NCBI RefSeq assembly: GCF_000518645.1
Contig: NZ_KI912467.1
Span: 271,960 to 335,959 of the forward strand
Source of the DNA: Curvibacter gracilis ATCC BAA-807
GTDB lineage: Bacteria; Pseudomonadota; Gammaproteobacteria; Burkholderiales; Burkholderiaceae_C
Length of the DNA: 64,000 bases
Reading direction: 5' to 3'
Position numbers and translations under genes: made by a program. Shown here piece by piece: positions 17,225 through 26,705 of the stretch (the stretch's first letter is position 1; each line of letters opens with the position of its first letter). Under the pieces are notes generated by a model, which saw nothing but the letters and a program-made list of their open reading frames with translations, was not told the origin of the DNA and ran no database searches.

Positions 17225-18065
17225 AGCCCGCCGGGGTGTTGAGCAGGCGCACCAGGCGCGCCGTCGAGGCCACCCCGACCTTGCCGCGGATGCTGCGCAG
17301 CTGGTGATCGATGGTGGACAGCGAGCGCCCCAGGCGCCGCGCCACTTCTTTGTAGCTCAGGCCCATGGCCACCAGCTCGGCCACCCGGCGCTCGGCTGGC
17401 GTCAGCTGGGCCAGCACGGGGTGAGGGGGGGCAGACGCAGAACCGGATGGCGCCTCGGCGGCCTCAGTGGCCTCAGTGGCCAGCGCCAGCAAGGGCCCGA
17501 TCACCTTGCCCGCCAGGTCAGGCAGCTCGTTGCAGACCTCGCCCGGCCACGGCGGCGACTCGTGCTGCCAGTCGGCACAGATCAGGCCCACCGGCCCGGC
17601 AGCGCGCAAGGGCAGCGCCATCTTGGCCGCAGCGCCCGAGCGCAGCAGGCGCTCACGCAAGGGTTCGGCCATGCTGCGCTCACGGGCCACACTGGGCACG
17701 GCCAGCCCGATGCGGCGCTGCCACACCTCGCGCACCCCTTGCTCGCCAGCGCCAAAGCGCTGGCCCAGCATCGAGGCCATCTCGCGGCCGGGGCGCCGGG
17801 TCTCGGCCAGCACCACGTAGTCGCGCGGGCCCTGGCCCGGTGCCCCGGCCAGCGCATAGCCGCCCAGGCCGGCATCCACCCGGTCGGCACGCAGGGTGTC
17901 GAGCATCCAGTCGGTGGTGAGGCGCCAGCAGGCGGCCGGGTCGTCGAGGTACAGCAGCAATTGAGCCGCCAGTTCACGCGCCGGACGCCAGCGCAGGGCC
18001 TGCGGGCCTTCCAGCAATTTCTGGCGCCAGTGGCGTTGCTCGTTCATGAGCAGCAAATCGGTCAT
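17223..18065 (-). CDS. LuxR-type transcriptional regulator
   Basis: A regulator of about 280 residues with a C-terminal LuxR/GerE helix-turn-helix: LTPAERRVAELVAMGLSYKE, then VARRLGRSLSTIDHQLRSI. The N-terminal 200 residues look like a GAF-type sensor (GLICADW near the end) but carry no clear ligand signature. The start is uncertain: ATGs at 18110, 18089 and 18065 all lack a ribosome site, and 18065 (MTDLLLMNEQ) is chosen as the most compact. It is divergent from the aldehyde dehydrogenase gene, which it may control; that link is inference. Confidence 0.75.
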   Translation of the reverse strand: MTDLLLMNEQRHWRQKLLEGPQALRWRPARELAAQLLLYLDDPAACWRLTTDWMLDTLRADRVDAGLGGYALAGAPGQGPRDYVVLAETRRPGREMASMLGQRFGAGEQGVREVWQRRIGLAVPSVARERSMAEPLRERLLRSGAAAKMALPLRAAGPVGLICADWQHESPPWPGEVCNELPDLAGKVIGPLLALATEATEAAEAPSGSASAPPHPVLAQLTPAERRVAELVAMGLSYKEVARRLGRSLSTIDHQLRSIRGKVGVASTARLVRLLNTPAG

Positions 18066-18233
18066 GGCCGCCAATCTAAAGGGGCTCATCGGCTTGGCAA
18101 TTGGGGTCATCCCGCAGGCCGAACGGCGGCCGCCCTCCAGGGGTTAACCCTGGTGCGAACCTTCGCGATGCCAAAGCGAACCCCTTTGCCGATACTGAGG
18201 ACCGCTCTTCCCCTTCACGACGCAGCCCTCCTC

Positions 18234-19664
18234 ATGACCACCTACCCCAACATCGTCGCCGGCCAGCCTGTGCTGTCGGCCACCACTTTCGAATCGCGCA
18301 ACCCGGCCACCGGCGAGCTGCTGGGTCGGGTGCCGCAGAGCAGCCCCGAGCAGGTGGCCCAGGCCGTGGCCGCGGCCCAGGCAGCCCAGCCCGCCTGGGC
18401 GGCACTGCCCGATGCTGAGCGCCAGGCCGCCCTGAACCGCGTGGCCGACATCCTGCACGCCGAGCAGGAGCACCTGGCCGGGTGGATCACCCGCGAACAA
18501 GGCAAGCCGCTGGGCGGCGTGGGCCCCGACCAGGTGCCCGGCGCCCGCTTCGAGGCCTATGCCTGCGAGGTCTGGACCCGTGTGCCCGCCAGCCTGGCGC
18601 TGCCGGTCGAGGTGGCCTTTGAAGACGACACCCGCCGCGACGAGGTGCACCGCCAGCCCTACGGCGTGGTGGCAGCCATCGCGCCCTGGAACTGGCCGCT
18701 GATGATCGCCATCTGGCAGATCATCCCGGCCCTGCGCGCCGGCAACACGGTGGTGATCAAGCCCTCCGAGCACACCTCCATCGGCACCCTGGAGATGGTG
18801 CGCCTGATCAGCGCCGCCCTGCCCCCGGGCGTGCTCAACACCGTCACCGGCGCAGGCGAGGTGGGCGCAAGCCTGATCGCCCAGCCCGCGGTGCGCAAGA
18901 TTTTGTTCACCGGCTCCACCGCCACGGGCCGGCGCATCGCCGCCCTGGCCGGCGAGCGCCTCAGCGCCTGCACCCTGGAGCTGGGCGGCAACGACGCCGC
19001 CATCGTGCTGCCCGATGCCGACCCGGCCGCGATCGCCATGGGCCTGTTCTGGGGCGCCTTCCTCAACATGGGCCAGACCTGTGCCGCCATCAAGCGTCTG
19101 TATGTGCCCGACGCCCTGCACGATGCGGTGGTCGCTGCCCTGCAGGCCCTGGCCCAGGCCATGCCCATGGGCGACGGCCTGCAGCCCGGCATCGCCATGG
19201 GCCCGGTCCAGAACCGCATGCAGTTCGACAAGGTGGTGTCGCTGGTGGAGGGCGCCAAGGCCGGCGGCGCCCGCATCGTGTGTGGTGGCGAGGCCCCGGG
19301 CGGGCCGGGGTATTTCTACCCCATCACCCTGGTCACCGACATCGACGACGGCGCCCCGCTGGTGGACCAGGAGCAGTTCGGCCCGGTGCTGCCCATCGTG
19401 CGCTACCGCGACCTGGACGACGCCGTGGCGCGCGCCAACCGGCTCGACGTGGGCCTGGGGGCCTCGGTCTGGGGCCGCGATGCCGATCAGGCCCGGGCCG
19501 TGGCCCTGCGCCTGCAGGCCGGCACGGTGTGGATCAACCAGCACGGCGCCGTCCACCCCATGGTGCCGTTCGGGGGCCTCAAGGGCTCAGGCCTGGGGGT
19601 GGAATTCGGCCTGGAAGGCCTCAAGAGCGTGACCCAGACCCGGGTCATCAGCGTGAAGAAGTGA
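18234..19664 (+). CDS. NAD(P)-dependent aldehyde dehydrogenase
   Basis: Aldehyde dehydrogenase superfamily enzyme of 476 residues. The key residues are present: N153 (APWNWP), the cofactor segment KPSEHT, E249 (LELGGND), the nucleophile C283 (GQTCAAIKRLY) and the C-terminal PFGGLKGSGLG. The physiological aldehyde cannot be read from the sequence. The ATG at 18234 gives the normal N-terminus. It is divergent from the LuxR-type regulator and convergent with the aldo/keto reductase, 6 bases away. Confidence 0.9.
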   Translation: MTTYPNIVAGQPVLSATTFESRNPATGELLGRVPQSSPEQVAQAVAAAQAAQPAWAALPDAERQAALNRVADILHAEQEHLAGWITREQGKPLGGVGPDQVPGARFEAYACEVWTRVPASLALPVEVAFEDDTRRDEVHRQPYGVVAAIAPWNWPLMIAIWQIIPALRAGNTVVIKPSEHTSIGTLEMVRLISAALPPGVLNTVTGAGEVGASLIAQPAVRKILFTGSTATGRRIAALAGERLSACTLELGGNDAAIVLPDADPAAIAMGLFWGAFLNMGQTCAAIKRLYVPDALHDAVVAALQALAQAMPMGDGLQPGIAMGPVQNRMQFDKVVSLVEGAKAGGARIVCGGEAPGGPGYFYPITLVTDIDDGAPLVDQEQFGPVLPIVRYRDLDDAVARANRLDVGLGASVWGRDADQARAVALRLQAGTVWINQHGAVHPMVPFGGLKGSGLGVEFGLEGLKSVTQTRVISVKK

Positions 19665-19670
19665 AAAAAC

Positions 19671-20672
19671 TCAGCACACCCGCCCCGTGAGCGGGTAGGC
19701 CGGGTCGGTGTAGCCCGGGGTGGAGGGGTGACCGGGCGCCACCAGCGCATCGACCAAGGCCTCGTCCTCGGAGGTGATCACCACGTCGAGCGCGGGGCGG
19801 TAGTCCTGCCACTGCTTCAGGGTGCGCGGGCCCGCGATCACCGAGCTGATGCTGCGGTTGGCCAGCACCCAGGCGGTGGCGAACTGCGCCAGGGTGCAGC
19901 CCTTGGCCTCGGCATGGGCCTTCAGTTGTTGGGCGATCACCAGCGACTCTTCCCGGAACTCGGTCTCGGCGATGCGCTTGTCGCCCCGGGCCACGCGGCT
20001 GCCTTCGGCCGGCGGCTGGCCCGGCAGGTATTTGCCGGTCAGCACCCCGCGGGCAATCGGGCTGTAGGGCGTGACGCCGATGCCGTAATGCGCACAGGCC
20101 GGCAGGATCTCGACCTCGGGCATGCGGTTGAGCAGGTTGTAATAAGGCTGGCACACCACCGGGCCCGGCATGCCCACCTGCTGGGCCAGGCGCACCAGCT
20201 CGGCAATGCGCCAGCCGCGGAAGTTCGACACCCCCCAGTAGCGGATCTTGCCCTGGCGCAGCAACTGGTCCAGGGCACGCACGGCCTCTTCCAGGTCCGC
20301 GTCCGGAAAATCACGGTGCAGGTACAGGATGTCGACATGGTCGGTCTGCAGGCGCTGCAGGCTGGCCTCGGTCTCGCGCAACATCCAGCTGCGCGAGTAG
20401 TGGCTCTCGTTCACGCGGCCCGACATCTTGTTGCCCAGCTTGGTGGCCAGCACCCAATCGTGGCGCTGGCCCTTGAGCAGCTGGCCCACCAGGGTTTCCG
20501 AGGCTCCCTGGGTGTACACGTCGGCGGTGTCGATGTAGTTCACGCCCTGCTCGCGGGCATCGGCCACGATGGCCGCGGCCTCGGCCGCATCGGTCTGGTC
20601 GCCGAACATCATGGTGCCCAGGCACAGGGCGGAAACTTGCAGATTGCTCTTGCCGAGCGGGCGGTATTGCAT
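19671..20672 (-). CDS. Aldo/keto reductase
   Basis: NADPH-dependent aldo/keto reductase of 333 residues. The family signs are DTADVYTQGASE with the catalytic Asp and Tyr (about D46 and Y51), the lysine in LATKLG and the histidine in YLHRDFPD. A C-terminal NADP-binding segment follows (VIAGPRTLKQW). GGAG lies 7 bases before the ATG at 20672. The frame stays open about 110 codons upstream, but nothing there resembles the family. The substrate is unknown. Confidence 0.9.
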   Translation of the reverse strand: MQYRPLGKSNLQVSALCLGTMMFGDQTDAAEAAAIVADAREQGVNYIDTADVYTQGASETLVGQLLKGQRHDWVLATKLGNKMSGRVNESHYSRSWMLRETEASLQRLQTDHVDILYLHRDFPDADLEEAVRALDQLLRQGKIRYWGVSNFRGWRIAELVRLAQQVGMPGPVVCQPYYNLLNRMPEVEILPACAHYGIGVTPYSPIARGVLTGKYLPGQPPAEGSRVARGDKRIAETEFREESLVIAQQLKAHAEAKGCTLAQFATAWVLANRSISSVIAGPRTLKQWQDYRPALDVVITSEDEALVDALVAPGHPSTPGYTDPAYPLTGRVC

Positions 20673-20847
20673 GGCAGACTCCTGTGGATGAAAGCGGCCT
20701 GGCACACCCTCTTCGATGGGCAGCGCCGCCGACAGCGGCCATACTATGCCCCCAAGGCCACACCGGGCCTGATCGGGCCAGGACAAAACCCTGGTTTCCC
20801 ATGACTTATTCCAGGTGCCCCCCAGCAGGGGCGGGCGCCCCCATGAC

Positions 20848-22131
20848 ATGCCCTTTTCCTCTCTAGGCCTTACCCCCGAACTGGTCCACGCCGCCAGCAC
20901 CCAAGGCTTCAACGCGCCCACGCCGATCCAGGCCGAAGCCATTCCGGCCATCCTGCGCGGCGCCGACCTGCAAGGCCAGGCCCAGACCGGCTCGGGCAAG
21001 ACAGCAGCCTACGCCCTGCCCCTGCTGCAGCGCCTGCACGGCCACAGCCCCAGCCGGGGCCGGCGCGTGCGCGCCCTGGTGCTGGTGCCCACGCGCGAAC
21101 TGGCGGCCCAGGTGGGCGAGGTGCTGCGCAGCCTGGGCAGTGCCCTGCAAGACCCGCCCAAGGTGGCCGTGGTGTTCGGCGGGGTCTCGATCAACCCGCA
21201 GATGATGCGGCTGCGCGGCGGCGCCGATGTGCTGGTGGCCACGCCGGGCCGGCTGCTCGATCTGGTGGCGCACAACGCCATCCAGCTCGGACAGATCGAG
21301 GTGCTGGTGCTGGACGAGGCCGACCGCCTGCTCGACCTGGGCTTTGCCGAAGAGCTGCAGCGTGTGCTGGCCGAGCTGCCGGCCCAGCGGCAGAACCTGT
21401 TCTTCTCGGCCACCTTTGCGCCGGCGGTGCAGCAATTGGCCGACGGCCTGCTGAAAGAACCCGTGCGCATCGCCGTGGCCGCCACCGAGGCCAATGAGCC
21501 CGCCATCACCCAGCGGGTGATCCAGGTCGACGCCAGCCGCCGCACCGAGCTGCTGCGCCACCTCATCAAAACCCAGGGCTGGGACCGGGTGCTGGTGTTT
21601 GTCGCCACCCAGTACGCCTGCCAGCTGGTGGCCGGCAAGCTCTACAAGAACGGCATCTACGCCACGGTGTTCCATGGCGGCCTGAGCCAGGGCGCCCGCA
21701 CCCAGGTGCTGCAAGAGTTCAAGGACGAGCGCTGGGACGTGGTGGTCACCACCGACCTGGCGGCCCGCGGCATCGACATCATGCAGCTGCCGGTGGTGGT
21801 CAACTACGACCTGCCGCGCTCGGCCACCGACTACGTGCACCGCATCGGCCGCACGGCCCGCGCCGGCGAGGCCGGCACCGCGGTGAGCTTTGTCAGCGCC
21901 GACACCGAGGCCCACTTTGCCCTGATCGAAAAGCGCCAGCGCCTGAGCCTGCCGCGCGAACAGATCGAAGGCTTTGAGCCCCGGGATGTGGCCGCTCCGC
22001 CACCACCCGACCTCGCGCCTGTGCCCGGCACCGGCGGCGTCAAGGGCAAGCGCCCGAGCAAGAAAGACAAGCTGCGCGCGGCCGCAGCCGCCGCCCAGGG
22101 CCAGGGCCAGGGCGGCGATCCAAAAGCCTGA
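20848..22131 (+). CDS. DEAD-box ATP-dependent RNA helicase (RhlE-like)
   Basis: RNA helicase of 427 residues with all core motifs: the Q motif (FNAPTPIQAEAI), Walker A AQTGSGKT (K51), PTRELAAQ, DEAD at 156-159, the SAT motif (LFFSATFAP) and HRIGRTARAG. The C-terminus is a short basic Ala/Gln/Gly tail, as in RhlE-type proteins of Burkholderiales. The start at 20848 follows a GC-rich leader without a good ribosome site. Its stop directly abuts the stop of the convergent aminotransferase gene with no intergenic base. A role in cold or RNA turnover is likely for the family. Confidence 0.92.
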   Translation: MPFSSLGLTPELVHAASTQGFNAPTPIQAEAIPAILRGADLQGQAQTGSGKTAAYALPLLQRLHGHSPSRGRRVRALVLVPTRELAAQVGEVLRSLGSALQDPPKVAVVFGGVSINPQMMRLRGGADVLVATPGRLLDLVAHNAIQLGQIEVLVLDEADRLLDLGFAEELQRVLAELPAQRQNLFFSATFAPAVQQLADGLLKEPVRIAVAATEANEPAITQRVIQVDASRRTELLRHLIKTQGWDRVLVFVATQYACQLVAGKLYKNGIYATVFHGGLSQGARTQVLQEFKDERWDVVVTTDLAARGIDIMQLPVVVNYDLPRSATDYVHRIGRTARAGEAGTAVSFVSADTEAHFALIEKRQRLSLPREQIEGFEPRDVAAPPPPDLAPVPGTGGVKGKRPSKKDKLRAAAAAAQGQGQGGDPKA

Positions 22132-23328
22132 TCAGAGCGCCTGGGCCAGGCGCGCCACGCCCTCTTCGATCTTGGCCACATCGGCGGTGGCAAAGCTCAG
22201 GCGCAGGGTGGCGTGGTCGGGGTTGGCGCAGAAGAACGGCGCCCCCGGCACAAAAGCCACCCCCTTCTCGATGGCACGTTTGGCCAGCACATTGCCGTCG
22301 CCCACCTTGCCACCGGCACCCGTCAGGCGGGCCCAGATGAACAAGCCGCCCTGCGGCTGGGTGAACTCGATGGCATCGCCCAGCTCGCGGCGCAGCGCCT
22401 GGCCCATGGCCTGGGCGCGTTCGGCATACACCGCGCGCACCTTGGCCAGCGTGGCCGGCATGCGGCCGGCCTTCAGGTACTGGGCAGCCGTGGCCTGGGC
22501 AAAGGTGCTGGTGTGCGCGTCGCTGAACTGCTTGCACATGGTGGCCTTGGCCAGCAGCTCGGCCGGCGCGATCATCCAGCCCACACGCAGGCCGGGCGAC
22601 AGCACCTTGCTCAGCGAGCCGCAGTGCACCAGCAGCTCGCGGCTGCCCGGCACGCTGGCGCTCAGGTTCAGCAGGCTGGGGGGCGGGGCAGCGCCGAAAT
22701 ACAGGTCGCCATAGGGGTCGTCCTCGATCACCAGGGTCTGGTACTTGACGGCCAGCTCCAGCACCTTCTTGCGCCGCTCCAGGTTCAGCGTGGCGCCGCT
22801 GGGGTTGCCGAAGGTGGGAATCAGGTAGATGAACTTGGGGCGGTGCTCGGCGATCAGGGCTTCGAGCTCGTCCACCTTCACGCCCTCGCCGTCAATCGGG
22901 GCGCTGACCAGCTCGGCGCCATACAGGCGGAAGCACTGGATGGTGGCCAGAAAGGTCGGGCCTTCGACAAACACCTTGTCGCCGGGGCTGATCAAGGCCT
23001 TGCCCAGCAGGTCCAGCGCCTGCTGGCTGCCGGTGGTGACGATCAGGTTCTCGGGGGCCACATCGCTGGCGCCTTTGTCGGTCATAAAGCGGGCCAGTTG
23101 CTCACGCAAGGGGTTGTAGCCCTCGGTGGCACCGTACTGCAGGGCGCCGCCGGCCTCTTCGGTCAGCGCGGTGTTGACGGCCTCACGGATGCCGTCGACA
23201 TCGAACATGGCGCTGTCGGGAAAGCCCCCGGCAAAGCTGATGATGCCGGGCTTGCCCAGCAGCTTGAACAGTTCACGGATGGCAGAGGTTTCGACGTTGT
23301 CGAGGCGGTCGGCAAATTGCAATGGCAT
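22132..23328 (-). CDS. PLP-dependent aminotransferase (class I/II)
   Basis: Fold-type I aminotransferase of 398 residues, related to LysN/2-aminoadipate-type and aromatic aminotransferases. Visible signs are the ISFAGGFPD start, TTGSQQALDLLGK, the YLIPTFGNPSG segment, EDDPYGDLYF and the PLP lysine K241 in GSLSKVLSPGLRVGW. No DNA-binding domain precedes it, so it is not MocR. The ATG at 23328 removes a poor 19-codon extension. The substrate remains open. Confidence 0.88.
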   Translation of the reverse strand: MPLQFADRLDNVETSAIRELFKLLGKPGIISFAGGFPDSAMFDVDGIREAVNTALTEEAGGALQYGATEGYNPLREQLARFMTDKGASDVAPENLIVTTGSQQALDLLGKALISPGDKVFVEGPTFLATIQCFRLYGAELVSAPIDGEGVKVDELEALIAEHRPKFIYLIPTFGNPSGATLNLERRKKVLELAVKYQTLVIEDDPYGDLYFGAAPPPSLLNLSASVPGSRELLVHCGSLSKVLSPGLRVGWMIAPAELLAKATMCKQFSDAHTSTFAQATAAQYLKAGRMPATLAKVRAVYAERAQAMGQALRRELGDAIEFTQPQGGLFIWARLTGAGGKVGDGNVLAKRAIEKGVAFVPGAPFFCANPDHATLRLSFATADVAKIEEGVARLAQAL

Positions 23329-23520
23329 GGTGCATCTCACTTTCGGATTCGCATTGTCGCCAATTCGCGGCCGCTCGCCGGACAAGTGGGCACGCTGCTA
23401 CGCACACGGCCCCTGCATGAGGCTGATGAATGGTGCTCAGGCCCGTGAAACATCCATATACAAATCGCCCAAGGCAGGGCATAAATGAGGAACCTGCACA
23501 ACTCTGATGAGGATCTGCCC

Positions 23521-24348
23521 ATGCCCCAGCTCGAGACATTTTTCCAGAACGTCCAGTTGCCCACCATGCCCGAGGTGGCGCACACGCTGATCCGCACCCT
23601 GCACGATGACGACAGCTCGCCCCGCTCGGTGCGCGACATCCTGGCACGCGACCCGGCCCTCACGGTGAAGCTGATCCGCCTGGCCAACTGCGCCCGCTTC
23701 GGCCTGCCGCGCACGGTGGCCAGCCTGGACGATGCCATCCTCATGACCGGCATGGGCCAGGTGCGTACCCTGGCCCTGTCGGCTTGTCTGAATGGCGCCT
23801 TCCCGATGATCACGGGCCTGAACCGCCAGGAGTTCTGGGAGCAGAGCATGGCCTGTGCCGGCTACGCCAGCTGGCTGGCCCAGCGCCTTGAAGTCGATCC
23901 CCAGGCCGCCTGGCTGGCGGGCATGATGCTGCGCCTGGGCGAACTGGTGATCGGCCAACGCCTGCCCCAGGCCCTGTCCGAGATCGAACGCCAGCCGCAC
24001 CTGCCTGGCGGACGCTGGCAGCGCGAAACCCAGTTGCTGGGCTTCACCGAAAGCCAGGTCAGTGCCGAGATGGCACGGCGCTGGAACTTCCCCGAGCTGA
24101 TCGTGCGCGGGCTGGAACATGCCTCAGAGCCCATGGCCACGCGCCCCTTCTGCCGCATGGCCGGCCTGCTGCACCTGGCCGAACTGCTGGCCGAGACCGC
24201 GCCCCATGCTGCGGATCCGGCCGAAATCAAGCAAGCGGTGGCCAGCCTGCCGCAGGACGTGATGCAGGCCCTGCAGCTCGATGCCGACTGGATGGCCACC
24301 CACCTGCCCTCGGTGGACGGTTTCATCGACATGAGCTTGCTGCACTGA
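23521..24348 (+). CDS. HDOD-domain protein
   Basis: A 275-residue protein made almost entirely of an HDOD domain, an HD-related fold without the metal-binding residues, used in bacterial signalling. It begins with MPQLETFFQNVQLPTMPEV, has LARDPALTVKLIRLANC and GMGQVRTLALSACLNG, and lacks the catalytic HD pair. AGGA lies 8 bases before the ATG at 23521; an earlier in-frame ATG at 23485 is possible and would add 12 residues. No GGDEF, EAL or receiver domain is attached. Confidence 0.8.
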   Translation: MPQLETFFQNVQLPTMPEVAHTLIRTLHDDDSSPRSVRDILARDPALTVKLIRLANCARFGLPRTVASLDDAILMTGMGQVRTLALSACLNGAFPMITGLNRQEFWEQSMACAGYASWLAQRLEVDPQAAWLAGMMLRLGELVIGQRLPQALSEIERQPHLPGGRWQRETQLLGFTESQVSAEMARRWNFPELIVRGLEHASEPMATRPFCRMAGLLHLAELLAETAPHAADPAEIKQAVASLPQDVMQALQLDADWMATHLPSVDGFIDMSLLH

Positions 24349-24449
24349 GAAGGCGTTGATGTTCTGAGCACCGATCCCGGGCCAGCAGGGCTTTGCAGCA
24401 AGCCCGCCCAGGACGCGACACAATGCGGTTCAGCCTACGTTGAACCCGC

Positions 24450-25088
24450 ATGAAGAAATCCGACATCGAACCCTTTTTTGCCACCCTCAAGGCGGCCAAC
24501 CCCCAGCCCAACACCGAGCTCGAATACACCACCGTGTTCGAGTTGCTGGCCGCCGTGCTGCTGTCAGCCCAGGCCACCGATGTGGGCGTGAACAAGGCCA
24601 CGCGGCGGCTGTTCCCGGTGGCGGGAACGCCCGAGAAGATCCTGGCCCTGGGCCTGGAGGGGCTGGAGGACTACATCAAGACCATCGGCCTGTACCACAG
24701 CAAGGCCCGCCACCTGCTGGAGACCTGTCGCATGCTGGTCGAGCAGCATGGCGGCCAGGTGCCCCGCACCCGCGAAGCACTGGAAGCCCTGCCCGGCGTG
24801 GGCCGCAAGACCGCCAACGTGGTGCTGAACGTGGCCTTTGGCGAGCCCACCATGGCGGTGGACACCCACATCTTCCGGGTCAGCAACCGCACCGGACTGG
24901 CCCCGGGCAAGAACCCGCTCGAAGTGGAAAAGCAGTTGCTCAAACGGGTGCCCCCCGCCTACGCGGTGGACTCGCACCACTGGCTGATCCTGCATGGGCG
25001 CTATGTGTGCCAGGCGCGCAAGCCCCAGTGCTGGCACTGCAGCGTGGCCGCCTGGTGCGATTTCAAGCCTAAGAACGCCAAGCCCTGA
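24450..25088 (+). CDS. nth: Endonuclease III
   Basis: Base-excision repair glycosylase/AP lyase for oxidised pyrimidines, 212 residues. The helix-hairpin-helix LPGVGRKTANVVLN carries the catalytic lysine, MAVDTHIFRVSNR carries the catalytic aspartate, and the C-terminal 4Fe-4S loop has the C-x6-C-x2-C-x5-C pattern (CQARKPQCWHCSVAAWC). The length is normal. The next gene starts one base after its stop region, suggesting an operon. Confidence 0.96.
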   Translation: MKKSDIEPFFATLKAANPQPNTELEYTTVFELLAAVLLSAQATDVGVNKATRRLFPVAGTPEKILALGLEGLEDYIKTIGLYHSKARHLLETCRMLVEQHGGQVPRTREALEALPGVGRKTANVVLNVAFGEPTMAVDTHIFRVSNRTGLAPGKNPLEVEKQLLKRVPPAYAVDSHHWLILHGRYVCQARKPQCWHCSVAAWCDFKPKNAKP

Positions 25089-25089
25089 C

Positions 25090-25554
25090 GTGCCAGCGCC
25101 AAGACCCACCCGACGCCCGGCCGCCCGCCCTGCCCCACGCCAGCGCACCCCGGTGCGCTGGCGCAGCAGCAGCGTGCTGGCGCTGTCGGCCGGCATCACC
25201 CTGTATGTGGCCGCCAGCCTGCGCTGGGAGGTGCCCTGGGCGGCGGGGCTGGTCTATGCCGTGATGAGCCTGGTCTGCTACCTGAGCTATGCCGCCGACA
25301 AATCGGCGGCCCGCAGCGGCCAGTGGCGCACCAGCGAACGCACGCTGCTGTACCTGGGCCTGGCCTGCGGCTGGCCCGGCGCCATCCTGGCGCAGGAGCG
25401 CCTGCGCCACAAATCGGCCAAGCTGCGCTTTCGCGGCTGGTTCTGGCTGACGGTGGTGCTGAACCTGCTCGGCTTCGCCCTGCTGTTCACCCCGCTGCTG
25501 CCCGACTGGACACCGATCTACCCAGCCGCCCTGACTCAACGCACCCAGTACTGA
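25090..25554 (+). CDS. DUF1294 membrane protein
   Basis: A protein of about 154 residues with a basic Pro/Arg-rich N-terminus and three or four hydrophobic segments. The family marks are YLSYAADKSAARSGQWRTSE followed by LGLACGWPGA and RHKSAKLRFRGWFWL, typical of DUF1294. The cold-shock domain fused to some members is absent. The GTG at 25090 lies one base after the nth stop; no better start is available before the hydrophobic core. Its end overlaps the convergent transglutaminase gene by 19 bases. Function is unknown. Confidence 0.7.
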   Translation: MPAPRPTRRPAARPAPRQRTPVRWRSSSVLALSAGITLYVAASLRWEVPWAAGLVYAVMSLVCYLSYAADKSAARSGQWRTSERTLLYLGLACGWPGAILAQERLRHKSAKLRFRGWFWLTVVLNLLGFALLFTPLLPDWTPIYPAALTQRTQY

Positions 25555-26426
25555 GGCAGGGTCTGCCCGTCGGTGGACACCCCTTCGGCACGCCGATACG
25601 GCAGCATCGAGCCGGGCTGGGTGGTCAGTTGGGCCGCGATCTCGATGTGGGGTGCTTCCGAGCTGACCGCCCCGAAGATGGTCGCAAACGAGGCATCGGC
25701 CGCGTCATGCCCGGTGCCGATGCGCACAAAGCCCATCGGGATCGCCGTGCCGGAGGGGTCGAACAGGTACCAGTTGTGGCCCAGGTAGGCCTCGACATAG
25801 GCATGGAAGTCGGTCGGCCCCAAGGTCGGGTCGGCCCCGAAGTCGATGCCGGTGGTGAAGCGCGCCGGGATGTTGACGGCACGGCACAGCGCGATCATCA
25901 GGTGGGCAAAGTCGCGGCACACACCCACGCCGTCGCGCAGGGTGTCGATGGCCGAGGTCATCGAGTTGCTGCTGCTCGACTTGAACAGCACCCGCTGCTG
26001 CACCCATTGCTGGATCGCCTGCACCCGGGCATAGCCATGGGGCAAGGTGCCGAACTCGGTCATGGCCAGGGCATTGAGCAGGTCCGACTGGCAGTAGCGG
26101 CTGGGGTACAGGTAGGTCAGCACATCGGGCGGCAACTGGGCCACCGGCACCTCGGGGATGGCCGCCGCCGGCAGCACCAGGTGGTCCAGGTCCACCGTGG
26201 CGCGGTAGCTCACCTCCAGCGGGCCGGGGGCAGCGCTCAGGCGCAGGCTGCGCGCCTGGGTGGCCGGGTCGGTGTGCATCAACAGCGGCACCGGCTGGCT
26301 CACGTTCAATTGCTCGTGCAGCACCCATTGGCGCCGGGTGTGGGCCAATTGGATGTTGAAGATGAAGTCGGCCCCGGGCGCGGCCACCACGTAACGCAGG
26401 GCAATCAGAAGTTCAAGGCGGACCAT
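25536..26426 (-). CDS. Transglutaminase-like cysteine peptidase family protein
   Basis: A 296-residue protein with an N-terminal beta-sandwich part and a transglutaminase core. The catalytic triad is visible as C170 (GVGVCRDFAHLMIAL), H208 (FHAYVEAYL) and D223 (YLFDPSGTA). No signal peptide is seen, so it is probably cytoplasmic. Relatives occur next to alpha-E and circularly permuted ATP-grasp genes; none is present here. The first ATG gives a natural beta-strand start. It overlaps DUF1294 at the 3' end. Confidence 0.85.
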   Translation of the reverse strand: MVRLELLIALRYVVAAPGADFIFNIQLAHTRRQWVLHEQLNVSQPVPLLMHTDPATQARSLRLSAAPGPLEVSYRATVDLDHLVLPAAAIPEVPVAQLPPDVLTYLYPSRYCQSDLLNALAMTEFGTLPHGYARVQAIQQWVQQRVLFKSSSSNSMTSAIDTLRDGVGVCRDFAHLMIALCRAVNIPARFTTGIDFGADPTLGPTDFHAYVEAYLGHNWYLFDPSGTAIPMGFVRIGTGHDAADASFATIFGAVSSEAPHIEIAAQLTTQPGSMLPYRRAEGVSTDGQTLPQYWVR

Positions 26427-26705
26427 GGCTCAACCCGCCCCATGAAGAAGGCCGAGGCGGCCAGGGCGTAGAAACGTAGAGGGCATGGAGATCCAGACAA
26501 TAAAAAGAAGAACGCACCGGGGACGGTGGGCGTCACCCGGGCTGGCCTGAAGATGCAGGCAAGAAGCAGGCCCGGTCACGGCGGCCGGGCGCTTGGGTCA
26601 GGGGGTTGGGCGGGTTTTGTGAGGGCCAAGGCGCAAGCAACCCACCCCATGGTACGCCCTGGCGGCCCCAGCCCAAGGTGCATGCCCATCCGCACAGGAC
26701 GGAGA

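Noticed and set aside
26427-26705. A gene in the gap between the transglutaminase-like and CDF genes
   Set aside because: A plus-strand frame crosses it, but it has no ribosome site or domain and continues antisense into the CDF gene.
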